This document shows, piece by piece, positions 18,222 to 27,786 of a stretch of DNA of 64,000 nucleotides (within the stretch, counting starts at the first letter, position 1; every line of letters begins with the position of its first letter). A program made the position numbers and the translations under genes. The stretch spans positions 186,001 to 250,000 of the forward strand of contig LNES01000006.1 of NCBI GenBank assembly GCA_001464115.1. The letters run 5' to 3'. This DNA is from Chlamydiae bacterium Ga0074140. GTDB taxonomy: Bacteria > Chlamydiota > Chlamydiia > Chlamydiales > Rhabdochlamydiaceae. The notes below the pieces were generated by a model. That model saw nothing but the letters and a program-made list of their open reading frames with translations, was not told where the DNA came from and did not search any database.

Positions 18222-19367
18222 ATGATGAAAAATCTTACGCCAAAAAAACCCGCTAAGGATCAACGCGAGAAGAGTGTTCTTTTAGGGCTCGTCGAGCTCT
18301 ACCTGAAGACTGGCGCGCCTATTGGCTCTAACACACTGAGGGACAATGGGTTTGAAAGCTTGAGCTCGGCTACGATTCGCAACTATTTCGCGAAGCTAGA
18401 GGAAGGGGGCTTCCTTAAACAGCAGCACTCATCTGGCGGACGAATTCCTACCCCTCTTGCCTTTAAGGTTTACGCGCAAGAGCATCTGGGTTCTCAAAAG
18501 AGAGAGGATCGAGATCTCTTCAAAAAGCTCTCACGTCAAACCCGTGAAGTTGCGGCCTATTTACAAGAGGTCGCAGAGCTAATCAGCGAAAAAAGCCGCT
18601 GCGCTGTGTTTCTCTCCGCTCCCCGCTTCGACCAAGACTTTGTCCTCGACGTTAAACTCATGGGCATCGATCAGAGCCGCTGCCTCTGCGTGATCATCAC
18701 CGATTTTGGCATTGTGCACACAGAGATCCTCCACACAGAAAAAAAACTCAGCAACTTCACCTTAAAACGGATCGAATCCTACTTTCACTGGCGTATTACC
18801 GGAATTGATAAGCCTGAACTCTCTCACGATGAGGAGGCACTTGCTGCTAGGTACTACAAAGAGATCATGCTAAGACATATCGTGAGCTACACCAATTTCT
18901 CCGCTGAAGATGTCTACAAAACGGGATTTTCGAAACTGCTTCAATATTCCGACTTTAACAATGCCACCGCGCTTGCAAGCGGACTCTCTCTTTTTGAAAG
19001 CCCTGATACGATGCGCAAATTGTTAAACGCTTGCAAAACATCCAACGATCTCTGCTGTTGGATCGGCGAGGATCTGCAACAACACGCTCCGAACGTGACC
19101 TCTTGTGCGGTTCTTGCTATCCCCTATCGGATCAATCAAACAACTGTGGGCTCTCTTGCAATCTTGGGGCCGCTTCGCATCCCTTACCAGGAGCTCTTTG
19201 AAATTTTACAAACAGCCTCTTCCGCCATCACGGAGACCCTGACGAAAAGCATGTACAAATTCAAAATCACCTTTCGACAGCCACAAGCGTCACATCTCGA
19301 TTTTAAAACCTATCCGTCAGAGAGCCTGCTGCTCGAAAATAAAAACTATAATGAGGAACTTTCATGA
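18222..19367 (+). CDS. hrcA: Heat-inducible transcription repressor HrcA
   Basis: DNA-binding repressor of class I heat-shock genes, 381 residues. The N-terminal winged helix is visible (LYLKTGAPIGSNTLRDN, LSSATIRNYFAKLEEGGFL), followed by the GAF-like dimerisation region. The length includes an extended C-terminal tail after about residue 340, as known for chlamydial HrcA. The start is placed at 18222 (adjacent ATG at 18225). The stop overlaps the grpE start by 4 bp. Order CIRCE-hrcA-grpE-dnaK equals CT394-CT396. Confidence 0.95.
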   Translation: MMKNLTPKKPAKDQREKSVLLGLVELYLKTGAPIGSNTLRDNGFESLSSATIRNYFAKLEEGGFLKQQHSSGGRIPTPLAFKVYAQEHLGSQKREDRDLFKKLSRQTREVAAYLQEVAELISEKSRCAVFLSAPRFDQDFVLDVKLMGIDQSRCLCVIITDFGIVHTEILHTEKKLSNFTLKRIESYFHWRITGIDKPELSHDEEALAARYYKEIMLRHIVSYTNFSAEDVYKTGFSKLLQYSDFNNATALASGLSLFESPDTMRKLLNACKTSNDLCCWIGEDLQQHAPNVTSCAVLAIPYRINQTTVGSLAILGPLRIPYQELFEILQTASSAITETLTKSMYKFKITFRQPQASHLDFKTYPSESLLLENKNYNEELS

Positions 19368-19891
19368 GTGAAGAACAAACACTAACTGCAGAACAAGAGA
19401 AGATCCAACAGCTGGAAACGGAGCTAAACGAGTTCAAAGACAAGTATCTCCGTACGCTTGCAGAGATGGAAAATGCACGTAAGCGGATGCAAAAAGAAAA
19501 ACAGGAGATGACACGCTTCGCTGTTGAAAATGCTTTTGCGGAGATCCTCTCCCCTATCGACAACTTAGAGAATGCACTCGCCTTTGCGGGCAAAATGTCT
19601 GAAGAGACACGCAACTGGGCGATGGGCTTTCAGATGATTTTGATCCAATTTAAAGATGCTCTTAACGAACAGGGCATTCAGGCATTTGAATCGGTCGGAA
19701 CCCTCTTCGATCCTCATAAACACCAAGCGGTCGAAATTGAGGAGACTGAAGAGAAACCCGACGGCACGATTGTACAAGAGTTTGTAAAAGGCTACCGGTG
19801 CGGCGATCGCACCATCCGTCCAGCGCGCGTAAAAGTCGCAAAGGCGCCAGGACAGAAAGAAGAAGAATTAAACAATAAATCTGAGGAGTAA
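19364..19891 (+). CDS. grpE: GrpE nucleotide exchange factor
   Basis: Co-chaperone that releases ADP from DnaK, 175 residues. An N-terminal charged long helix (dimer coiled coil, about residues 8-65) precedes the beta domain with the family signature around [13 protein letters not shown] and [12 protein letters not shown]. It starts at ATGA overlapping hrcA and ends 7 bp before dnaK, with a GAGGAG Shine-Dalgarno for dnaK in between. Confidence 0.96.
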   Translation: MSEEQTLTAEQEKIQQLETELNEFKDKYLRTLAEMENARKRMQKEKQEMTRFAVENAFAEILSPIDNLENALAFAGKMSEETRNWAMGFQMILIQFKDALNEQGIQAFESVGTLFDPHKHQAVEIEETEEKPDGTIVQEFVKGYRCGDRTIRPARVKVAKAPGQKEEELNNKSEE

Positions 19892-19898
19892 AAAAAAT

Positions 19899-21821
19899 AT
19901 GACAGAACAGAAGAAAAAAGGCCGTATCATCGGCATCGACTTAGGAACAACCAATTCTTGCGTGGCGATCATGGAGGGCGGACAGCCTGTGGTGATTGCA
20001 AACGCAGAGGGAACACGCACAACCCCTTCGATCGTTTCATACAAGGGTTCTGAGCGTCTCGTAGGCGTAACTGCAAAAAGACAAGCGGTAACACAACCGG
20101 AGCGCACTGTCTATTCGGCAAAGCGTTTTATCGGGCGCAAGTTTGCAGAAGTGCAAGACGAGATCAAAAACGTTCCTTACAAAGTAACGAAAAACGCCAA
20201 TGGCGATGCAGTGATTGAGATCGACGGGAAGCCCCTCTCTCCTGAAGAGGTGGGCGCACAAGTTCTCATGAAGATGAAAGAGACTGCGGAAGCGTACCTC
20301 GGAGAAAAAGTGACAGAAGCGGTCATCACCGTTCCTGCTTACTTCAATGATTCGCAGAGACAGTCGACGAAAGATGCGGGTAGAATTGCGGGTCTCGACG
20401 TTAAACGTATCATCCCCGAGCCTACAGCCGCAGCACTCGCTTACGGCCTAGACAAACAGAGCGATAAAAAGATCGCCGTCTTCGACTTGGGCGGAGGAAC
20501 ATTTGACATTTCGATTCTCGAGATCGGTGATGGAGTATTCGAAGTGCTTTCAACAAACGGGGATACACACCTCGGTGGTGATGACTTCGACAACGCGATC
20601 CTTCAATGGATGCTCGACGAGTTTAAGAGAGAGAACGGAATTGATCTCTCCAAAGATAAGATGGCGCTCCAGCGTCTGCGCGATGCTGCTGAAAAAGCAA
20701 AGATCGAGCTCTCTGGAACCCAGACAACCGAGATCAACCAGCCGTTCATCACGATGGATGCGACAGGCCCAAAACACCTTGCACTCTCACTCACACGTGC
20801 AAAACTGGAGAGCCTGACACACAATCTGATCGAGCGCACAAAAGAGCCTTGCTTGAAAGCTCTTAAAGACTCTGGTCTCTCTGCAAGTCAGATCGACGAG
20901 GTGATCCTCGTTGGCGGTATGACACGTATGCCTGCAGTGGAGAAAAAAGTGGTCGAGATCTTCGGCAAAGAAGCTCACAAAGGGGTAAACCCTGATGAAG
21001 TCGTCGCGATTGGTGCGGCGATCCAAGGTGGTGTTCTTGCCGGTGATGTGAAGGATGTTCTCCTTCTCGACGTGATTCCGCTCACACTCGGTATCGAAAC
21101 TCTTGGTGGAGTTTTGACCCCGCTTGTCGAGCGAAACACGACGATCCCGACGCAGAAGAAACAGGTCTTCTCGACTGCTGCCGACAATCAGCCTGCGGTC
21201 ACCATTGTGGTTCTCCAAGGAGAGCGCAAGATGGCCAAAGACAACAAAGAGATCGGCCGCTTTGATTTGACCGATATTCCTCCTGCGCCACGCGGCGTCC
21301 CACAAATTGAGGTCGCCTTCGACATCGACGCAGATGGTATTCTGCACGTCTCTGCGAAGGACATCCAGTCTGGAAAACAGCAGAAGATCCGCATCGAAGC
21401 AAAATCGGGTCTCAGTGAAAACGAGATCAAGAAGATGTTGAAAGATGCTGAAGAGCATGCTGAAGAGGACAAGAAGCGCAAAGAGGAGGTCGAAGTGAAA
21501 AACGAGGCCGACTCTCTCGCCTTCCGCGCGCAGAAAGCGCTCAGCGAGCACAAGGAGAAACTCCCACAGGATGTGATCTCCTCCGTGCAAGGGAAGATCG
21601 ATGCGCTGAAAAAGACGCTCGAAGGAAATGACACCGCTGCAATCAAGGCAGCTACCGAAGAGCTCAATCAGCACATGCAGAAAATCGGCGAAGCGATGCA
21701 AAAAGCGGGTGCAGCGCAAGGTGCACAAGCCGGACCCTCTGCTGGACCTCAGCAGAAGAGCGCAAAACCTGACATCGAAGAAGCCGATGTCGAAATTCTC
21801 GACGGCGAAGAGAAGAAGTAA
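19899..21821 (+). CDS. dnaK: Chaperone DnaK (Hsp70)
   Basis: ATP-dependent Hsp70 chaperone, 640 residues. Visible motifs: [17 protein letters not shown] at the N-terminus, [14 protein letters not shown], the [16 protein letters not shown] third signature ([13 protein letters not shown]), the substrate-binding domain from about residue 390, and an acidic C-terminus. It is the last gene of the CIRCE-controlled operon and is followed by a strong terminator. Confidence 0.98.
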   Translation: MTEQKKKGRIIGIDLGTTNSCVAIMEGGQPVVIANAEGTRTTPSIVSYKGSERLVGVTAKRQAVTQPERTVYSAKRFIGRKFAEVQDEIKNVPYKVTKNANGDAVIEIDGKPLSPEEVGAQVLMKMKETAEAYLGEKVTEAVITVPAYFNDSQRQSTKDAGRIAGLDVKRIIPEPTAAALAYGLDKQSDKKIAVFDLGGGTFDISILEIGDGVFEVLSTNGDTHLGGDDFDNAILQWMLDEFKRENGIDLSKDKMALQRLRDAAEKAKIELSGTQTTEINQPFITMDATGPKHLALSLTRAKLESLTHNLIERTKEPCLKALKDSGLSASQIDEVILVGGMTRMPAVEKKVVEIFGKEAHKGVNPDEVVAIGAAIQGGVLAGDVKDVLLLDVIPLTLGIETLGGVLTPLVERNTTIPTQKKQVFSTAADNQPAVTIVVLQGERKMAKDNKEIGRFDLTDIPPAPRGVPQIEVAFDIDADGILHVSAKDIQSGKQQKIRIEAKSGLSENEIKKMLKDAEEHAEEDKKRKEEVEVKNEADSLAFRAQKALSEHKEKLPQDVISSVQGKIDALKKTLEGNDTAAIKAATEELNQHMQKIGEAMQKAGAAQGAQAGPSAGPQQKSAKPDIEEADVEILDGEEKK

Positions 21822-21852
21822 TCGCCAAGAGAAAATTTCCTGGGTCGCAAAC

Positions 21853-21879
21853 AAGAGGGGGAAATTCCCCCTCTTTTTT
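21853..21879 (+). terminator. Rho-independent terminator of the heat-shock operon
   Basis: Arms AAGAGGGGG and CCCCCTCTT with a short A/T loop and a following T6 tract, 32 nt after the dnaK stop. Confidence 0.93.
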
Positions 21880-21910
21880 ATTTTTGAGGAAAAGAAAAAA
21901 CGGACAACAA

Positions 21911-21967
21911 TTCTTTGAGCGCGAAGCGCCGCACTCCAAAGAGCTCGCCCTGGGCTCGCTCAAAGAA
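21911..21967. repeat. Imperfect palindrome between dnaK and the paralogue pair
   Basis: Arms TTCTTTGAGCG and CGCTCAAAGAA, 35 nt apart, with a nested GAGC/GCTC pairing. The inner string GCGCCGCACTCCAAAGAG resembles the hairpin region near 35110-35135 (CACCGCACTCCAAAAAG), so it may be another short repeat family. The rest of this 286-bp gap is AT-rich promoter-like sequence before 22108. Confidence 0.5.
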
Positions 21968-22107
21968 ACTTCGGGTTTTGGCCGTCCATTCTTCTCCCCT
22001 CCCGCGAACTCTCATTTAAAATGATGATTATTATTATTTAAAATAATAGATACAATTGTATTATTTAACTATTTGTTATAAAATATTTGCGAAACAAATG
22101 GAGTTTT

Positions 22108-22875
22108 ATGTCTCAAATTACACTTCCTTCGTCTGCCAGGGAAAGTCTTCGGCACCTCAGCTTAGATGTCGCACCAGTGGCTATGCGAGATCCGAAACCT
22201 GTGACTACAAAAGTTGCGCAACAGGTCTTCGAAGCGCGCCCGATCAATGACCTGATCTTTACGTTCATGCCCATTAATGACCAGGATCGGATGAAAAGGG
22301 TCTCACAGTGCTGCTTAGCTGCTGCAAAGCGCGTTCAACTCGTTTTGGTTTACCAAGCTCTACCTGAGGGTGATTTGTGGAGACAATACGCGGGTGTAAA
22401 TGCTTTAAAAGGGGTGGTTATCCGCAACTTTCCAGCCCCGATTCAGCGGCCCCTTTCAAATTATCCTGCGCGTTGCATGGCGGGATTCGAACAAACAACT
22501 CCAGGCCAATTTTCTTTCTATAAATTTGAACGCCATGAGTTCACTCACGAAGCACGCCTTCCTCTCCTTCCTAGCTTGACAGTGCGGGAATGTATAGTCG
22601 TAGGTCTCGATGCAAGAACCCGTTATTTAAAAGAAAAAGAGAACTCTTGTTGCACACCTTCGGTGTCACGAGGTCCGGGCTGTTTAGACGCCATACGTTT
22701 TATTTCCGTGTCCTTATTCGAACACTGCTGCTTTAAATCGGCACTCACGATCAAGTTTGGATGGCTGACAACATGGCGCGAAAACGGCGGAGCTGACGCC
22801 ACTCAATCTCGCGCTCCGCTTGAGAGAAAGGGCAACGATCTCAAGAATCCAGACAGTAAAGATAAAAACGTTTAA
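22108..22875 (+). CDS. Hypothetical protein with F-box-like motif, paralogue 1
   Basis: The protein has 255 residues and matches no known family with confidence. Residues about 43-76 (ARPINDLIFTFMP...RVSQCCLAAAKRV) have the spacing of an eukaryotic F-box: Pro near the start, LI-x-F-hydrophobic helix, then Asp and a V-S-x-C/W-like helix. The following region (IRNFPAPIQRPLSNYP...MAGFEQTTPGQF) is shared with the next gene, as is a cysteine-rich tail motif (SCCTP). The start at 22108 has a TGGAG Shine-Dalgarno; the in-frame 22087 does not. Together with the next gene it looks like a tandem-duplicated effector candidate. The F-box reading is by eye and unproven. Confidence 0.65.
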   Translation: MSQITLPSSARESLRHLSLDVAPVAMRDPKPVTTKVAQQVFEARPINDLIFTFMPINDQDRMKRVSQCCLAAAKRVQLVLVYQALPEGDLWRQYAGVNALKGVVIRNFPAPIQRPLSNYPARCMAGFEQTTPGQFSFYKFERHEFTHEARLPLLPSLTVRECIVVGLDARTRYLKEKENSCCTPSVSRGPGCLDAIRFISVSLFEHCCFKSALTIKFGWLTTWRENGGADATQSRAPLERKGNDLKNPDSKDKNV

Positions 22876-22886
22876 TTAGAGGAAAA

Positions 22887-23477
22887 ATGTCTGTAAGTAA
22901 TATTAGACTTATTCAAGTCGCCCCTGCACAGAAACCTACGGGGCAGAAAGTCTGCGCGTCCCGACCAATCCGCGATCTGATCGTGAGTTACATGCAAGTG
23001 AAAGAGCGTGATTGCGTAAAGGGAGTTTCTCAAGACTTTCTTGCTTCGGCGCAACGCGTAGAAAGGAAAGAGCTTCTAAAATACTTTCCTGAGAGTGGTT
23101 TGTGTTGGGTGGCGGGAAAGAAAGGGTTGAGTCGGATAAAGATTCGGAATTTTCCCACGCGTGTTCAAGCTCCTCTCAAGAATTACCCCGATTTCATGGC
23201 GGGTTGGGAGCAGATTAAACCAGGAGTGTTCACCCTTTACTTAATCCGCACAGAAAAAAAGGAAACCAGTGCCCGCTCTTGCATTCCTGGACAAGTCGCA
23301 AGACAACAAAAAGAGCTCTCCTACTTCTGTGGGGCAGAAGAAAATCGCCATGTGCGCATCTCAGAGATCCAAACTAGTTGCTGTTCTGCAATGGAAGATC
23401 CTGGCTGCTGTGCTGCTCTCGCATTCATGCTTGGCTGTACATGGCTTTTAAGCATCAAAGGCGACGACAAAAGGTAG
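22887..23477 (+). CDS. Hypothetical protein with F-box-like motif, paralogue 2
   Basis: The protein has 196 residues and is a clear relative of the preceding one. The F-box-like stretch is at residues about 25-58 (SRPIRDLIVSYMQ...GVSQDFLASAQRV), followed by IRNFPTRVQAPLKNYP and MAGWEQIKPGVF. The C-terminal part has the same SCC motif but is shorter. It starts 11 nt after its paralogue, with a GAGG Shine-Dalgarno, so both belong to one transcript. No signal peptide is visible, so a type III export route would be the natural assumption for a chlamydia-like organism. It is convergent with the GH3 gene, 16 bp apart. Confidence 0.65.
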   Translation: MSVSNIRLIQVAPAQKPTGQKVCASRPIRDLIVSYMQVKERDCVKGVSQDFLASAQRVERKELLKYFPESGLCWVAGKKGLSRIKIRNFPTRVQAPLKNYPDFMAGWEQIKPGVFTLYLIRTEKKETSARSCIPGQVARQQKELSYFCGAEENRHVRISEIQTSCCSAMEDPGCCAALAFMLGCTWLLSIKGDDKR

Positions 23478-23493
23478 GTTTCCAAGGTTCTTT

Positions 23494-24813
23494 TCACAGC
23501 TTTTTTAGAAGCTCAAGAGCGCCTTTAGTGTGGAGGTCCTCATACACATCCGCGATTGAGGGAGTGGGCCCGATAAATTTCTGTTTGAGGCGCAAGATTT
23601 TGAGAACGCGCGCATCGAGCTCCTCTTCTGAAACGCTCTTTAATGCTGCAAATGCACGGGGAAGTTGGACGCGCAGAATGTCGTCGATATTCGGTGCGAC
23701 ATGATCGCCGTAGAGAAGAATGTCGTGGCCGGCATGAAAGGCGTTTAGTGCGATCTCTTCGACAGAGTAGGTGTTGGCGAGCGCTTTCATGTTGAGCGCA
23801 TCTGTGATGACAACACCTTTAAATTTCATCCTCGTCTTAAGAAGATCGGTGACGACAGCATGTGAAAAGGTAACGGGTTTTTCGGGATCGAGAACTGGGA
23901 CCATTAGATGTGCCGTCATCACGCACTCGACCCCTTCTGCAATCGCTCTTCGAAATGGAAGAAGTTCAACGCTCTCTAATCTCTTAATACCGTGAGCAAT
24001 GGTGGGGAGATCCATGTGAGAATCAACACTCGTGTCGCCATGGCCGGGAAAATGCTTTGCGCAAGCGGCGGTGCCGCTTTTCTGGTGCCCTCGGAGCCAG
24101 TGGGCGCCACGTTCTGCGACAGCGCCCGCATCATCCCCGAACGAGCGCGGGCCGATGATCGGATTATTAGGGTTATTATTGACATCGACGACGGGAGCGA
24201 GATTCACATGCAGCCCCACCCGCTTACATTGCCTGCCAATTTCACGACCTAGATCATAAATGAGCGAGAGATCTTGGAGCTTTCCCAAAGCTTGATTTTT
24301 GGGATAGACGATCGCGTCTGTCAGGCGCATGCTGAGGCCCCATTCGGCATCGCCGACGCAAAGTAGTGGTATCTTCGTGAGGCTTTGGAGCCACTGGATA
24401 AGCTCGAGCTGACCCGCGGCAGTCCCCTGTTTCAGAATCACTCCGCCAATGTGATACTGCTGGATGGCCTTTTGTAGATCATTGCGATGGTCTTCGCCCC
24501 GCAATTGACAAGCGGGCATGATGAGAAGCTGGCCGATCTTCTCCTCGCGGCTCATCTTGGCAAGGGTATCCTGAGCCCAATCGGCTCTGGCGCTAACTGG
24601 AAGGAGGAGAAGACCCACCACAGAGGCACAGAGAGAGATGAGGTTGCGCAGAGAAAAAACGACTTTTTTTGCGAGAGCAAAAAAAGTGACTTCTGTCGCT
24701 CTGCGACAGGAAAATTCTTTTTTTTGCTCTCGCAATAAAAAGAGGCCTCCCTCCCTACTCTGTGCACCCTCATCTCTCTCTGTGCCTCTGTGGTGCATCT
24801 TTCTCTCCCTCAT
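23494..24813 (-). CDS. GH3 family beta-N-acetylhexosaminidase (NagZ-like) with repeat-derived N-terminus
   Basis: Glycoside hydrolase family 3 enzyme, 439 residues, expected to remove N-acetylglucosamine from cell-wall muropeptides. Visible features: KIGQLLIMPA, KHFPGHGDTSVDSH (the conserved KHFPGHG loop with the catalytic His) and the nucleophile region GVVITDALNMKAL. The ATG overlaps the rseP stop (ATGA), which supports this start. Codons about 7-66 are supplied by repeat element A3, which lies inside the gene. After it the frame continues with the end of a signal peptide (GLLLLPVSARA) and then the mature enzyme. The element's last codons add hydrophobic residues to that signal. It is the last gene of the ytg-rseP operon. 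Confidence 0.9.
   Translation of the reverse strand: MRERKMHHRGTERDEGAQSREGGLFLLREQKKEFSCRRATEVTFFALAKKVVFSLRNLISLCASVVGLLLLPVSARADWAQDTLAKMSREEKIGQLLIMPACQLRGEDHRNDLQKAIQQYHIGGVILKQGTAAGQLELIQWLQSLTKIPLLCVGDAEWGLSMRLTDAIVYPKNQALGKLQDLSLIYDLGREIGRQCKRVGLHVNLAPVVDVNNNPNNPIIGPRSFGDDAGAVAERGAHWLRGHQKSGTAACAKHFPGHGDTSVDSHMDLPTIAHGIKRLESVELLPFRRAIAEGVECVMTAHLMVPVLDPEKPVTFSHAVVTDLLKTRMKFKGVVITDALNMKALANTYSVEEIALNAFHAGHDILLYGDHVAPNIDDILRVQLPRAFAALKSVSEEELDARVLKILRLKQKFIGPTPSIADVYEDLHTKGALELLKKL
24616..24795. repeat. Inverted-repeat element, family A, copy 3, inside the GH3 gene
   Basis: A divergent family A copy: CACCACAGAGGCACAGAGAG... at one end and its near complement at the other, with the usual GAGAGCAAAAAA hairpin arms inside. 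The length between the outer repeat ends is 180 bp, exactly 60 codons, and no stop codon occurs in the GH3 frame through the whole element. Compared with copies 1 and 2 several positions differ (GGCACAG for GACACAG), so it is an older or separately evolved copy. Confidence 0.88.
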
Positions 24814-26762
24814 TTAAAGAAGCGCGAGAAGAGCCTTAAGAGGTCGTTGTAGGTGAGGTAGACAAAGAGGGCGACGAGCAGAACGACAAACGGAATGATG
24901 AGCCGTTCCATTGTCTTGGCTTTAATCGGCTTTTTGGTGACCATTTCGACGAGGGAGAAGCAGATATGGCCGCCATCAAGAACGGGAATGGGAAGGAGAT
25001 TTAAGATGCCGAGGTTAAGGCTGATGAGTCCCATCCAGAAGAGGACCTCTTTGACTCCTACACCCCAGCTATGATGTATCACTTCAACGATCCCAACAGG
25101 ACCCGACATCCATTTCGGACTAAGAGCTCCGCTAAACAGAGAAGAGATGGTGCGCCATGTATCTTTAAAGACATCTGAAAACAAGGTGAATGGCGAGGGG
25201 TTATACTTCACAGGAAGATCGACGGGTCTCATGCCGAGCTTGAGTTTTTTCTGTTCGCTCTCAAAAAAGCGCATCGCCTCTGCTTTTTCTTTAGGATTTT
25301 CAATAGACGCAATACGTTCTTTGATGGAATTTTCTTTCCGCTCAACGTGCGATTTTTGTGAAGAGTCCAAATTGAATTCGCTTAGGGGCTTGGGAGTGAT
25401 CGGTGCGAGCAAAAAGAAGTTACCCGCTTGCGGAGTTTCTTTTCCGGTTCCGAGAGAATTGACGATTTTTGAAAGGGTATCCCATTGGACACTTTCTAAG
25501 AAAAAACGGTCTACATCTTTCCAAGAGATCGAAGGGAGCTCGCCAAATCTCTGGACAATCACGCGTAGCTGTCTCGTTTGAACGGCTTTGAAGATCGCTG
25601 CGGAATTGCTCATCGGAATTCCGTCGACAGCGAGAATTTTGTCGCCGACGACAAGAGGGATCTCCATTGGAGAACGCGCACGTGCATCATAGCGGCACTC
25701 TTTGGAGCTATCATCGAGATAGGTGATCTCCCGTTCAACAACGGCATCGTGCGTCAGGTTATACGGAATGAAAAAGAGTTGGTCAATTTTGCTCTTCATG
25801 CCCGCTTCATGCTGCCAGTCATCGAGCTCAGCACGCTCTGTTGTCGAAAACTTAATATCGCCAATTTTAAGACGAGGAATCCGCGTTAAAAAGGTTTTAT
25901 CTCCCCTCTGCACAGTGAGAAGTGTCTTAGACTCATTGATGAGTGTATTGAACTGCATGAGAGAAAAAATGAGTTCGCCGTCTACCCAGATAATGCGATC
26001 TCTATCTTGAATTCCAGATTGATAGAGTGGAGATCCAGGTTGAAGCAAACGCTCTTTTTCAGAGGCGTCACGATCAAAGAGAAGAAAGCTTGCGGGGCCC
26101 AAGAGGCCGACAGTCGTCATCGAGGGGTCTTGTGCAAGAGGATGTGGATAGGTTTGAAGGGTATAATCGAATGGCTCTTTGGTGAGCGTGGTGTAATCAA
26201 TCTTCAATCCCTGAACCCTTGCACTCCCCTGATCTGTGACAGCTGCATACACAAGCTCTTTGAATCCAGTGAAAGGTCGGCCGTTGTATTTTGTGATCTC
26301 ATCTCCAGATCGCACTCCATTCTCATAAATCTGCGCGCAGGGATCGATCCAGCCGATTGTGTGCGTGAACTCGGCAAAGGGTTTATCGCGTCCACCGGTC
26401 ACCCAGATCATTGAAAATGCGACGAGCGCAAATACGATGTTGAATAATGGCCCCATAATGGCGACCTTGATCCGCTGCCATGGAGTCTTACCAAAAAAAC
26501 CATCGGGAATCTGATACGGCTCGATCGACCCCTTTTTCTCCATTCCTTTGATACGGACAAAACCACCAAAAGGAAGCCATCCTACTTGCCACTTCACACC
26601 CTTTCGCTCCCACGCGAAGATCGGCTTTCCGAAACCGATACTAAAGGCTTCAACGGTCATCCCGACTCGCAAAGCCATAAAGTAGTGGCCAAGCTCGTGG
26701 ATAAAGACGAGAAATCCAAGTCCAAATGCGGCAAAAATAATGTAGATGATGTTTTGGGCCAT
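24810..26762 (-). CDS. rseP: RseP-type site-2 zinc metalloprotease (YaeL-like)
   Basis: Intramembrane metalloprotease of the S2P family, 650 residues, in the inner membrane. The zinc motif HELGH is at residues 22-26 in the first membrane helix; the third zinc ligand lies in the C-terminal LLPIPVLDGGH motif. Between them are periplasmic PDZ domains and a long insert, giving the large size also seen in Chlamydia YaeL (CT072). The C-terminus has further membrane helices. It follows ytgD by 19 bp and overlaps the GH3 start. In Chlamydia dxr (CT071) lies between ytgD and this gene; it is absent here. Family role: cleavage of membrane-anchored regulators and of remnant signal peptides. Confidence 0.95.
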   Translation of the reverse strand: MAQNIIYIIFAAFGLGFLVFIHELGHYFMALRVGMTVEAFSIGFGKPIFAWERKGVKWQVGWLPFGGFVRIKGMEKKGSIEPYQIPDGFFGKTPWQRIKVAIMGPLFNIVFALVAFSMIWVTGGRDKPFAEFTHTIGWIDPCAQIYENGVRSGDEITKYNGRPFTGFKELVYAAVTDQGSARVQGLKIDYTTLTKEPFDYTLQTYPHPLAQDPSMTTVGLLGPASFLLFDRDASEKERLLQPGSPLYQSGIQDRDRIIWVDGELIFSLMQFNTLINESKTLLTVQRGDKTFLTRIPRLKIGDIKFSTTERAELDDWQHEAGMKSKIDQLFFIPYNLTHDAVVEREITYLDDSSKECRYDARARSPMEIPLVVGDKILAVDGIPMSNSAAIFKAVQTRQLRVIVQRFGELPSISWKDVDRFFLESVQWDTLSKIVNSLGTGKETPQAGNFFLLAPITPKPLSEFNLDSSQKSHVERKENSIKERIASIENPKEKAEAMRFFESEQKKLKLGMRPVDLPVKYNPSPFTLFSDVFKDTWRTISSLFSGALSPKWMSGPVGIVEVIHHSWGVGVKEVLFWMGLISLNLGILNLLPIPVLDGGHICFSLVEMVTKKPIKAKTMERLIIPFVVLLVALFVYLTYNDLLRLFSRFFK

Positions 26763-26781
26763 TTCAGTTCTTCAAGAGGAA

Positions 26782-27786
26782 TTATGTTTCAACTTGCTGC
26801 TGATGATCGCTGGCGAGCTCTCTTTTCCACAAGATCTTTTTCACAGCTAAAACCAGAATGCCCTGTCTTGGGGCAAAGAGGATGGCAAGAAGATAGAAGA
26901 AGCCAATGACGGCAACTACAAGTCCGGAAGTTGAAAGAGCGAGCCCATAAACAGAGAAGAGGTGGCGGGAGAGAGCGACGCCGATGAGAGCCGAAAGGCT
27001 GCCGAAAATGCTTGCGAGGAAAATGAGCGTTGGAAGCCGATGAGTCAAGAGTCGCGCGGTGAGAACGGGCCCCACCAAGAATGCTAAAAAGAGGAGGACG
27101 CCGACCGCCCTAAACGCACCAATCGAGGTGGCCGAGACAAGAACCATGAGTAGGTAGGTGTAAAAAACCGGAGAAAGTCCCAACGTGCGTGCATAGGTCG
27201 AATCAAAGGCAACGAGGCAGAACTGCTTGAAGAAAGCGAGGACCACTCCGAACGTGAGAAGGCAAACGGAGAAGATCAGTTTCAAATCATCGAAGTGCAG
27301 TGCATCGACATTTCCCATGATCGCTTCAACACCCAAGTGGACATTTCTTGTAAAAAGCGTTACGAGAAGGATCCCGAGCGCAAAGAGAGTATTGAAAACG
27401 AGGCCAATACTCGCATCTTCTTGAACTCGCATCAGATGCGTAAGGAGCTGCGTGAGCAGAGTCGTGAGAAGGCCTGTGATCAACGCGGCAACGAGAAGGA
27501 TGTGCAGACTAAATCCTTCTGTAGAAACGGCCTGGCCACATAAAAGATAGGCTCCGACAATGCCGAGAAGAATCGTGTGCGACAAGGAGTTGGCAAGCAT
27601 CGTCATGCGCCTTAAAACGAGAAAAGAGCCGACAAGCGCGGATGAGATGGCAACGGCTGTGAGAACGAGAAGTTGAATCTCATCCGAGGCGAGTGTGCTA
27701 GGATCTCCCGAAATCCAATTGCCCACACGAGTAAGGAGGAGTCCGAAAAACTCGAAAAAACCTTTGTTCCAGTAGGGGTTGATCAT
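26782..27786 (-). CDS. ytgD: Metal ABC transporter permease YtgD
   Basis: Inner-membrane permease of the Mn/Zn/Fe ABC-3 family, 334 residues with 8-9 hydrophobic segments, corresponding to TroD/ZnuB-type subunits. The N-terminus carries a short amphipathic leader before the first helix, and the family signature around GAFRAVGVLLFLAFLVGPVLTARLL is present. It overlaps ytgC by 4 bp. It probably forms a heteromeric channel with the YtgC permease. Confidence 0.95.
   Translation of the reverse strand: MINPYWNKGFFEFFGLLLTRVGNWISGDPSTLASDEIQLLVLTAVAISSALVGSFLVLRRMTMLANSLSHTILLGIVGAYLLCGQAVSTEGFSLHILLVAALITGLLTTLLTQLLTHLMRVQEDASIGLVFNTLFALGILLVTLFTRNVHLGVEAIMGNVDALHFDDLKLIFSVCLLTFGVVLAFFKQFCLVAFDSTYARTLGLSPVFYTYLLMVLVSATSIGAFRAVGVLLFLAFLVGPVLTARLLTHRLPTLIFLASIFGSLSALIGVALSRHLFSVYGLALSTSGLVVAVIGFFYLLAILFAPRQGILVLAVKKILWKRELASDHQQQVET

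Noticed and set aside
20787..21854. 355-codon open frame antisense to dnaK
   Set aside because: It mirrors the codon bias of dnaK, resembles no family, and has a Phe/Leu-rich unlikely composition.
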